A stretch of 17,598 nucleotides of DNA from an uncultured Propionibacteriaceae bacterium (GTDB taxonomy: Bacteria > Actinomycetota > Actinomycetes > Propionibacteriales > Propionibacteriaceae), in the NCBI GenBank assembly GCA_936924635.1, contig CAKZHP010000136.1, forward strand, positions 1-17,598, read 5' to 3'. Positions 1-8,181 of this stretch are shown one piece after another (the first letter of the stretch is position 1; each line of letters opens with the position of its first letter). Below the pieces are notes generated by a model that saw only the letters and a program-made list of their open reading frames with translations, had not been told where the DNA came from and did not search any database. A program made the position numbers and the translations under genes.

Positions 1-180
1 CGTAGGAGGAGGCGCCGCTCTGGTCGGACCCGGTGGTGCCGTAGGAGGACGCGGGGGACCCGTAGGAGGAGGCGCCGCTCTGGTCGGACCCGGTGGTGCC
101 GTAGGAGGACGCGGGTGAGCCGTAGGAGGAGGCGCCGCTCTGGTCAGAGCCGGTGGTCCCGTACGAGGACGAGGGTGAGC
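1..180 (-). repeat. 60-bp coding tandem repeat, three copies visible
   Basis: Bases 1-60, 61-120 and 121-180 are near-identical 60-bp units. Copies one and two differ only in the last few bases; copy three differs at a handful of positions. Each unit encodes 20 residues on the minus strand, GSPASSYGTTGSDQSGASSY in one register, with two tyrosines per unit. The array starts at the window edge and may extend beyond it. The repeat keeps frame, so copy-number change would lengthen or shorten the protein without breaking it. Confidence 0.95.
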
Positions 181-724
181 CGTAGGAGGGCGCGCCCTGG
201 CTGGAGGCCGCGGTCGACCCCTGCCCGCCCCCGGCGGAGCCGTACGCGCCGGAGTCCGGAGCCGTGTACCCACCCGTGGCGGAGCTCTGCGAGCCGTACC
301 CACCCTGATTGCCGTCGGGAGCGGTGTAGCCCGAGGCGGAGCCGTACCCGCCCTGGTTGCTGTCAGGGGCGGAGTAGCCGCCGCTGGAGGAGCCCTGGGA
401 GCCGTAGCCGCCCTGGTTGCTGCCGTACCCCGAGCCCGAGCCGTAGCCCTGGTTGCTGTCGGGGGCCGTGTAGCCGGAGGCGGACCCGTACGATCCGGCT
501 CCCTGCTGGCCGTTGGCGCCCGACCCGGTGTCGCCCGTGGGGGAACCGTACGATCCGTACGCCCCACCGCCCTGGTTGCTGTCGGGTGGGGTGTAGCCGG
601 AGGCGGAGCCGTAGGAGCCGGCCGACTGCTCGCCCGGGGCGTTGTACCCGGGGGTGCCGGACTGTCCGTCAGGCTGCTGCGGCTGACCCTGGCTGCCCGA
701 GGGGTCGTTCCAGTTCTGAGTCAC
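1..724 (-). CDS. Gly/Ser/Tyr/Gln-rich low-complexity protein, N-terminal part only (truncated by window edge)
   Basis: Reading the minus strand from a GTG at 724-722 gives 241 open codons to the window edge. The start is chosen because AGAGGA lies 8 nt upstream, and the protein begins VTQNWNDPSGSQGQPQQ. The whole visible part is disordered low-complexity sequence of G, S, Y, Q, N, A, P and T. Tyrosines are regularly placed in SYGS, GYGS, GYTAPDSNQG and SSYGTTGSDQSG units. There are no lysines or arginines and almost no hydrophobic residues apart from Tyr. The C-terminal part is missing, so no folded domain can be named. In actinobacteria such tails often precede a small membrane domain (TM2, CD225 or DUF4190 type), and the divergent DUF2752 neighbour would fit that; this is inference. 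The composition resembles the [G/S]Y[G/S] prion-like domains of FUS-type proteins. Confidence 0.8.
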   Translation of the reverse strand, partial: MTQNWNDPSGSQGQPQQPDGQSGTPGYNAPGEQSAGSYGSASGYTPPDSNQGGGAYGSYGSPTGDTGSGANGQQGAGSYGSASGYTAPDSNQGYGSGSGYGSNQGGYGSQGSSSGGYSAPDSNQGGYGSASGYTAPDGNQGGYGSQSSATGGYTAPDSGAYGSAGGGQGSTAASSQGAPSYGSPSSSYGTTGSDQSGASSYGSPASSYGTTGSDQSGASSYGSPASSYGTTGSDQSGASSY

Positions 725-758
725 GAGTGAGATCCTCTCAAGGGCGGATGCTGCGGAC

Positions 759-764
759 ACCCTA
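759..764 (-). promoter_or_regulatory. Candidate -10 element for the low-complexity protein gene
   Basis: The minus strand reads TAGGGT at 764-759, a fair TAnnnT-type -10 hexamer. It predicts a start near 752 and a leader of about 28 nt containing the AGAGGA ribosome-binding site. I see no convincing -35 element at the usual distance. Confidence 0.35.
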
Positions 765-852
765 GCCAATCGGGAGGCTCACAGGCGAGGACCGTCGTGT
801 CTAACCCGCACGCGCCTTTGGAGCGTCTGCTGCCGCGGGCAATACTGACCTG

Positions 853-1263
853 GTGGCGGTGGTGGTGGCGGCTCCTCGGGCGACGGCGCGCGATGCGCTG
901 CGGCGGTGCGTCGCCGCAGGCGCGGGCGGGGTCGCCGTCGCGGGCCTGTACAAGGTTACCGGGCTCGGGTTCCCCTGCCCCTTCCTGATCGCGACGGGCC
1001 TGCAGTGCCCGTTCTGCGGCGGTACGCGGATGGGCTCCGCCCTGCTCGCCGGGGACCTGGCCGCCGCATGGGCCTTCAACCCGCTGCTTCTGCTGGTGGG
1101 CGTCGCCCTCCTGGCCCGGGCGGTGGGCTGGGTCGTCGAGGCCGTACGACACCCTGCCGACCGCCCAGCGGCCAGATGGCTGCCGGGGTGGGTGCACCGT
1201 CACTGGGAGTGGGTGCTGGCCGTGGTGGGTGTCGGCTACATCGTCGGGCGGGCCCTGCTCTAG
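853..1263 (+). CDS. DUF2752 family small membrane protein
   Basis: 136 residues. The family signature is clear: FPCPFLIATGLQCPFCGGTRMG at about residues 38-60, followed by ALLAGDLAAAWAFNPL. This matches the DUF2752 pattern of CP..., CPxCGxTR, then a D-x-x-A-A-x-x-x-NP segment. Three hydrophobic stretches are visible, at about 22-50, 75-95 and 118-134, so it is an inner-membrane protein. The conserved cysteines suggest metal or redox chemistry, but the family has no established function. The frame is closed by TAA at 802-804, so the start must lie downstream of that; GTG 853 is the first candidate, with further GTGs at 859 and 862 and no clear ribosome-binding site, so the N-terminus is uncertain. 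It is divergent from the Tyr-rich gene across about 130 bp. Confidence 0.8.
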   Translation: MAVVVAAPRATARDALRRCVAAGAGGVAVAGLYKVTGLGFPCPFLIATGLQCPFCGGTRMGSALLAGDLAAAWAFNPLLLLVGVALLARAVGWVVEAVRHPADRPAARWLPGWVHRHWEWVLAVVGVGYIVGRALL

Positions 1264-1322
1264 ACCCTGGCACCGCCGGCGGCCGGGATGAGACGTGGGG
1301 CTCAGCTCTGCGCTCGGGGTGA

Positions 1323-1367
1323 CCACGTCGTGGACAGGGCCAGGCGCTGGTCGCGTGGCGCCTGTCC
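1323..1367 (+). other. Inverted repeats in the gap between the DUF2752 gene and nrdR (possible terminator or structured leader)
   Basis: The gap from 1264 to the nrdR start at 1630 has no supportable gene. It holds CCACG-T-CGTGG at 1323-1333. It also holds two mutually exclusive hairpins that share one arm: GGACAGG 1332-1338 with CCTGTCC 1361-1367, and CAGGCGC 1341-1347 with GCGCCTG 1358-1364. There is no T-tract. This may end DUF2752 transcription, or it may be chance in GC-rich DNA. Confidence 0.35.
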
Positions 1368-1488
1368 CACCGTCCGCATCGCGTGCCGGCTCGACGAGGT
1401 GCGCCGTGGGGGATGGCGGGTCTGGTGCCGCCCGCTCACCGTGACGCTCCGTGCGCGTCGTGGCCTGGGGCGACACGCCGGGGCGTGA

Positions 1489-1517
1489 TTGACATAGGGA
1501 TGCGGTGGGGGCAGGAT
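1489..1517 (+). promoter_or_regulatory. Promoter of nrdR-nrdJ
   Basis: TTGACA at 1489-1494 is a perfect -35 hexamer. CAGGAT at 1512-1517 is an acceptable actinobacterial -10 after an optimal 17-bp spacer. The predicted transcription start is about 1523-1525, inside the NrdR box, giving a leader of about 105 nt before the GTG of nrdR. Confidence 0.65.
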
Positions 1518-1532
1518 CACTACATCTAGTGG
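1517..1532 (+). promoter_or_regulatory. NrdR box (operator), strong copy
   Basis: The 16-mer tCACTAcATcTAGTGg has perfectly paired outer arms, CACTA 1518-1522 and TAGTG 1527-1531. It fits the published NrdR consensus acaCwAtATaTwGtgt at nearly every strong position. It sits directly upstream of nrdR and overlaps the predicted transcription start, which suits repression of the operon by its own product. Confidence 0.7.
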
Positions 1533-1533
1533 T

Positions 1534-1549
1534 TGCATCTATGTAGTTC
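1534..1549 (+). promoter_or_regulatory. Degenerate second NrdR-box-like site
   Basis: TGCATCTATGTAGTTC matches mainly the right half of the NrdR consensus. The ATGTAGT at 1541-1547 is the exact reverse complement of ACTACAT at 1519-1525 in box one. The two box centres are only about 17 bp apart, closer than the usual spacing of tandem NrdR boxes, so the assignment is tentative. Confidence 0.4.
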
Positions 1550-1629
1550 ACCCACAGGTTGGGGTGGCGGTGCACAGGTCGTCCACCGGTTGCCCACACC
1601 TCGATCCACAGTCCGACAAGGAGAAGCGC

Positions 1630-2085
1630 GTGTTCTGCCCATACTGCAAGCACACCGACTCCCGCGTGCTCGACTCACGTGTGGCCGAGGACGGCACCAG
1701 CATCCGCCGCCGGCGGCAGTGCCCCGCGTGCGAGCGCCGGTTCACCACGATGGAGCAGACCCAGCTGGTCGTGGTGAAGCGGTCGGGAGTGGTGGAGGCG
1801 TTCAACCGCGACAAGGTGGTCGCCGGCGTGCGCAAGGCGTGCAAGGGCCGTCCGGTCACCGATGACGACCTCGCCAGGCTGGGGCAGCAGGTCGAGGACA
1901 CGCTGCGGGCGGCCGGCCAGTCGGAGGTCAACGCAGACGACGTGGGCGTGGCGATCCTCGCACCGCTCAAGGAGCTCGACCCCGTGGCGTACCTGCGGTT
2001 CGCCTCGGTCTACCAGCACTACGACTCCGTCGACGACTTCGAGAGGGCCATCGCCGAGCTCCGGCGCGCGCCCGCCGGGGTCTGA
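1630..2085 (+). CDS. nrdR: Transcriptional repressor NrdR
   Basis: 151 residues, the family's normal length. NrdR is the nucleotide-sensing repressor of ribonucleotide reductase genes. The N-terminal zinc ribbon has C3-P-Y-C6 and C31-P-A-C34, with the family's basic stretch RRRR at 26-29 and RRFTT at 36-40. The ATP-cone occupies about residues 46-136 (VVKRSGVVEAFNRDKV onwards), and binds ATP or dATP in known members. The GTG start at 1630 is preferred to upstream codons because AAGGAG lies 6 nt before it and it places the first cysteine at position 3, as in other NrdR proteins. nrdJ follows 77 bp downstream with no terminator between them, so the two are probably one operon, autoregulated through the box at 1517-1532. 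Confidence 0.95.
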   Translation: MFCPYCKHTDSRVLDSRVAEDGTSIRRRRQCPACERRFTTMEQTQLVVVKRSGVVEAFNRDKVVAGVRKACKGRPVTDDDLARLGQQVEDTLRAAGQSEVNADDVGVAILAPLKELDPVAYLRFASVYQHYDSVDDFERAIAELRRAPAGV

Positions 2086-2162
2086 CGGCCGTTCTCCCCA
2101 AAAACTGTCAGACCCTCCGTACAGACTCCTCATCACCTCAGATCCGCGCAGGAAGGCGATCC

Positions 2163-5006
<2,844 letters not shown>

Positions 5007-5012
<6 letters not shown>

Positions 5013-5032
5013 TCTGACCAGCTGATCTGACC
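5007..5032 (+). repeat. 13-bp tandem duplication covering the nrdJ stop codon
   Basis: The unit AGCTGATCTGACC occurs at 5007-5019 and again at 5020-5032. The first copy supplies the last codon and the TGA stop at 5010-5012. The second adds another TGA at 5023-5025 and runs into the terminator stem. It looks like a recent slippage duplication. Confidence 0.9.
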
Positions 5033-5068
5033 ATCGAGGGCCCGGCGGAGACGCCGGGCCCTCGATGG
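5031..5068 (+). terminator. Transcription terminator after nrdJ
   Basis: A perfect 16-bp stem pairs 5031-5046 with 5053-5068, extendable by one A-T pair, around the 6-nt loop GGAGAC. Only a short TTT follows, which is common for high-GC actinobacterial terminators. It closes the nrdR-nrdJ operon. Confidence 0.9.
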
Positions 5069-5193
5069 TTTCCAGAGCTCAAGAACGTCTGGTGACCCCA
5101 CGCTCGCCTGGCGCGCCAAGGGCAATGGAGCCGGCGACGCGGCTTGAGTGGTTGGGGCGTGTGGCTCCTCTGGAGCTGTGACAGGGGGACGGA

Positions 5194-5490
5194 ATGGAGA
5201 CGCTCGCGGATCGTCAGGGCTGGGCTCACAAGGCTGTCGAGGACTACGTGGACCCGCGACGGCACTTTGCCTTCACTACGTACGACATTCAGCCGCTCCA
5301 CGACAGGGTGCGCCCAAAGGACATTCTCGGCGCGAACCTGTTTCTCCTCCGCCTCGGCTGGCGGGAGGTCATCCCGCTCTTTGCCCACGGTGACGGCCCG
5401 GCCCAGCCTTCTCGTACCCCAAGTGGTTCACCCGGAACGGCGGTGCGCGCGTCACGGGGTCGTCGCCAGTCTCCCGGCTCTTCGTCCAGC
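5194..5490 (+). pseudogene. Broken small gene, possibly DUF6308-like
   Basis: An ATG at 5194 follows a good ribosome-binding site (AGGGGGACGG). It opens a coding-looking frame of about 70 codons, METLADRQGWAHKAVEDYVD, then a segment with TTYDIQPLHDRVRPKDILGANLFLLRLGW ending near GDGP at about 5399. After that the frame loses its G/C third-position bias. The next frame (codons starting at 5406) regains it, reading AFSYPKWFTRNGGARVTGSS. This is a -1 shift, as a single lost base would give. The second part has no proper end of its own and runs into the trmD start. The aromatic-D...ILGANL pattern reminds me of DUF6308 proteins, but the family call is weak. It is either a frameshifted remnant or a sequencing error in a short gene. 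Confidence 0.45.
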
Positions 5491-5500
5491 GCTCGCCAGT

Positions 5501-5506
5501 TAGAGT
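5501..5506 (+). promoter_or_regulatory. -10 element giving a leaderless trmD transcript
   Basis: TAGAGT at 5501-5506 is a good -10 hexamer, and the expected start 6-7 nt downstream falls on the GTG of trmD at 5513. No Shine-Dalgarno sequence is seen before that GTG. The matching -35 region is not recognisable. Confidence 0.45.
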
Positions 5507-5512
5507 CCTGGG

Positions 5513-6721
5513 GTGCGCGTGGACGTGGTGACGATCTTCCCCGACTACCTGGCACCGTTGCGCCTGTCGCTGCTCGGCAAGGCTGGGGTGGCGGGTCTGC
5601 TGGACCTCCACGTGCACGACCTGCGCGACCACACCCACGACCGGCACCGCACGGTGGACGACACGCCGTACGGCGGAGGCGCGGGGATGGTGATGCGTCC
5701 CGAGCCGTGGGGCGAGGCTCTCGATGCGGTGCTGGCGGCGGGGCCGGAGGGTCGTACGCCTCATCTGCTGGTGCCCTCGCCAGCCGGCCGGCCGTTCACG
5801 CAGGCGATGGCGCACGAGCTGGCCGCCGAACCCTGGCTGGTGTTCGCGTGCGGACGGTACGAGGGGATCGACGAGCGGGTGCTCGACGACGCCGCCTCGC
5901 GCATGCGTGTGACGCCGGTCAGCCTGGGCGACTACGTGCTCAACGGCGGTGAGGTCGCCGCGATGGCGGTGATCGAGGCGGTCGGGCGGCTCATCCCCGG
6001 AGTGGTCGGCAACCCGCACTCGCTGGTGGAGGAGTCGCACAGCGACGGGCTGCTCGAGTACCCGAGCTACACCAAGCCCGTCGAGTGGCGGGGGCGCCGG
6101 GTGCCGGAGGTGCTCACCTCGGGCAACCACGCCGCCATCGCCGCCTGGCGACGGGAGCAGCAGGTGCAGCGTACGGCCGCGCGGCGTCCGGACCTGCTGC
6201 CACGGGCGGCCGCCGCCAGCCCCGACGAGGGGGAGCTGCGCCCCGCCACGCTGGCCGACGCCGGCGAGCTGCTCACCCTCACCCGCGCGTGCTGGGTGCA
6301 GGAGGCGATCAGCAACGAGACCCTGGCGATCCCCGGCATCCACGAGACGTTCGACGGGATCCGTACGTCGCTGGGGGAGTGGAGCACCCTCGTTCTCCGC
6401 ATCGGCGGCCGCCTCGTCGGGTCGGTGCGGGGGCGTCCCCACGCCGAGCGCGCGGGCGTGTGGGAGATCGGCCGGCTGATGGTCGCCCCCGATCTGCAGG
6501 GCCGCGGGCTGGGCCGGCACCTGCTCGCCGCCGGCGAGGCGTTGGCGCCTGACGGGACGACGACGTACGAGCTCTTCACCGGCGCCCGCAGCACCGACAA
6601 CCTCCGCATGTACAAGAAGGCGGGCTACACCAAGGTCCGCGCCGAGGCGCCCCCCGTCGCGGTGGTGCTGCGCAAGCACGTACGCGGCGTCCAGCCGGGC
6701 CGGCAGCCGACCGACGGGTGA
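5513..6721 (+). CDS. trmD: tRNA (guanine-N1-)-methyltransferase TrmD fused to a C-terminal GNAT acetyltransferase domain
   Basis: 402 residues, where plain TrmD is about 230-250. Residues 1-225 are TrmD, which makes m1G37 next to the anticodon using SAM. Visible motifs are VDVVTIFPDYL at the N-terminus, DDTPYGGGAGMVM (49-61), FACGRYEGIDERV (111-123), SLGDYVLNGGE (137-147, the trefoil-knot SAM site), D178 in ESHSDGLLEYPSYTKP (the catalytic Asp position) and SGNHAAIAAWR. Residues 241-390 form a GNAT domain that begins ELRPATLADAGELL and has the acetyl-CoA loop VAPDLQGRGLGRHLL at 324-338. Its acceptor is unknown. The GTG start fits the TrmD N-terminus exactly. The gene lacks its usual rpsP-rimM-rplS neighbours. 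I recall database entries describing TrmD fused to an unknown domain, so the architecture is probably known but uncharacterised. Confidence 0.93.
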   Translation: MRVDVVTIFPDYLAPLRLSLLGKAGVAGLLDLHVHDLRDHTHDRHRTVDDTPYGGGAGMVMRPEPWGEALDAVLAAGPEGRTPHLLVPSPAGRPFTQAMAHELAAEPWLVFACGRYEGIDERVLDDAASRMRVTPVSLGDYVLNGGEVAAMAVIEAVGRLIPGVVGNPHSLVEESHSDGLLEYPSYTKPVEWRGRRVPEVLTSGNHAAIAAWRREQQVQRTAARRPDLLPRAAAASPDEGELRPATLADAGELLTLTRACWVQEAISNETLAIPGIHETFDGIRTSLGEWSTLVLRIGGRLVGSVRGRPHAERAGVWEIGRLMVAPDLQGRGLGRHLLAAGEALAPDGTTTYELFTGARSTDNLRMYKKAGYTKVRAEAPPVAVVLRKHVRGVQPGRQPTDG

Positions 6722-6737
6722 GTCTCCGAGACCGGCA

Positions 6738-7116
6738 GGCTGCCGTACGCCGCTGGCAGCGTCGCGTGCCGGTGACACCGCGCGGGAGCTGTTGGTCTAC
6801 TGCAGGGGGTTCTGCGTCACCCTCGATGCGCACCACCGCGGCGAGGAGCACATGCTGTTCACCGCCAACGAGGAGCAGCACCCCCAGCTGCGCCCACTGC
6901 TGGGCCGCCTCCAGCAGGGCCACTCCATGATCGGCCACCTGATCGGCGGGCTGGAGGCCGCGGTCGGGCGCCGCTCCTCGCCTGAGCTTGAGCGTCACCT
7001 CGACGGTCTGCCGCCGTGAGGGAGAGACACTTCCGGTTCGAGGAGCGCGAGCTGCTCACCGTGCTAAAGACATTGTCCTGCAGGCGAGCGTCGATGACGC
7101 GTACGGCCCCTGGTGA
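6738..7116 (+). pseudogene. Hemerythrin HHE-domain protein, degraded pseudogene in three frames
   Basis: Three consecutive pieces in three frames read as one hemerythrin-like protein. Frame A, with no start codon, gives AGDTARELLVYCRGFC, then LDAHHRGEEHMLF and GHSMIGHLIGGLEAAVGRRS, as far as HLDGL at about 7010. Frame B, shifted -1, gives AAVRERHFRFEERELLTVLK, to about 7075. Frame C, shifted -1 again, gives LQASVDDAYGPW and a TGA at 7114-7116. The AHHRGEE, HSMIGHL and HFRFEE segments are the iron-ligand motifs of HHE proteins. Both shifts fit single-base losses, for example CTGCCGCCGTG for an ancestral CTGGCCGCCGTG at about 7007-7018. The N-terminal helix with the first histidine is also missing. 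It starts just after the trmD stop, so it may once have been co-transcribed. Two assembly errors could imitate this, but the missing N-terminus argues for real decay. Confidence 0.75.
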
Positions 7117-7230
7117 TCGCACGTGAGCGGGATCCGGGAGCCGGCAGGGCCGGGGGCCGGGCTCACTGCGTGACCTGGAGCCTGCGACGCACCGATGCCA
7201 TCGGGGAGGGGTTGGTTGCGTCCATGGCCC

Positions 7231-8181
7231 TCAGCTGGGGTCGGTGGTGGCGGGGAGGTCCTCGTTGGTCCGTCGCGCGATGGCGTCGCCCACCGTGGTG
7301 AGGAGCCTGACCACGCCGCCCGTACGCTCACGCGCGTCGCGCCCGGCGACCGGCGGCTGGCCCCGACCAGCACGCGGGAGCAGCCGCCCGGCCAGTCCTG
7401 CGGCACGTACGGTCGTGGCCGGGGCCAGGCCGTGCACCCGCAGCGCCAGGTGCGTCATCCACGACAACCCGACGATCGGACGACCGGCCAGCACCCCGGC
7501 CACGATCCGCCGCGCCGCCTTCTCCGGGGCCAGCGTGAGCACCGGGGCGGAGGCAGACGGGCCGAACCAGGCGAACTCCTTCTCGGGCTGCCCCACGAAC
7601 TGGGCGTGGAGGTGCGATCCCGTACGCATCAGCGGCGGGAGGATCGTCGAGACCGTGACCCCGGTGCCCGAGAGCTCGGCGTGCAGGCCCTGGCCGAGGC
7701 CGGCAGCGGCGAACTTCGCGGTCGAGTACGGCACCAGGTGTGGGACGCTCACCACCCCGCCGACCGACGACACGATGCCGATGCGGCCGTGCCCGCGCTC
7801 GCGCATCCCCGGCAGCACCGCGAGGCTCAGGTGCACCGGGCCGCGGGCCATGATGTCGAGGCACTGGTCGAAGACCTCGACCCCGGCGACCTCGGCGGGC
7901 CCGACCTGGATCACCCCGGCCACATGGATCGCCACCGTCGTCGGCCGCTCCGGGTCGGCCGTGGCGGCCACCCAGTCATCGACCTCGTCGGCCGACGTCA
8001 CGTCGCACACGGTGGTGCCGATCCGCAGCCCACGATCCGCCAGCATTGACGCACCCCGCTCGAGCTCCTCGGCGTCGCGGGCGCACACCTCGACGTGGAA
8101 CCCCCGCTCGGCGAGCTCGGCCGCCACCAGCAGCCCCAGCCCGCGCGACCCGCCGGCCACCAGGGCCGTCTCGCGCCTCAT
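7231..8181 (-). CDS. Short-chain dehydrogenase/reductase (SDR) family oxidoreductase
   Basis: 316 residues. It has the classical SDR layout: nucleotide-binding AGGSRGLG at 9-16, acidic D60 after the third strand, HVAG at 86-89 in place of NNAG, and catalytic S139, Y152 and K156 (YSTAK) at standard spacing. It should be an NAD(P)-dependent alcohol or ketone oxidoreductase; the substrate is not predictable. The C-terminal 60-70 residues beyond the core are basic and alanine-rich (LALRVHGLAPATTVRAAGLAGRLLP), which could touch the membrane. Its ATG overlaps the TGA of the upstream dehydrogenase (ATGA), so the two are translationally coupled. No convincing terminator lies in the 115 bp between its stop and the hemerythrin remnant. 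Confidence 0.9.
   Translation of the reverse strand: MRRETALVAGGSRGLGLLVAAELAERGFHVEVCARDAEELERGASMLADRGLRIGTTVCDVTSADEVDDWVAATADPERPTTVAIHVAGVIQVGPAEVAGVEVFDQCLDIMARGPVHLSLAVLPGMRERGHGRIGIVSSVGGVVSVPHLVPYSTAKFAAAGLGQGLHAELSGTGVTVSTILPPLMRTGSHLHAQFVGQPEKEFAWFGPSASAPVLTLAPEKAARRIVAGVLAGRPIVGLSWMTHLALRVHGLAPATTVRAAGLAGRLLPRAGRGQPPVAGRDARERTGGVVRLLTTVGDAIARRTNEDLPATTDPS

Noticed and set aside
1..180. CRISPR-like array
   Set aside because: The repeats are contiguous with no unique spacers and encode an in-frame protein repeat.
1302..1538. Possible lexA or LysM-type gene divergent from nrdR, as in many actinobacteria
   Set aside because: The minus-strand frame MQPLDVVILPPPHPYVNH... shows neither a LexA helix-turn-helix nor a LysM motif, and no SOS box is visible.
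1564..1629. N-terminal extension of NrdR
   Set aside because: NrdR proteins begin two residues before the first zinc-ribbon cysteine, and AAGGAG at 1618-1623 directs the start to 1630.
721..1653. Minus-strand frame covering the DUF2752 gene and the nrdR promoter
   Set aside because: It runs across a recognised gene and an operator, and has no family features; composition is typical of a shadow frame.
5194..5952. A 252-residue protein reading through the trmD start
   Set aside because: Only the first 70 or so codons look coding; the rest is an Arg/Ala/Gly-rich shadow of trmD.
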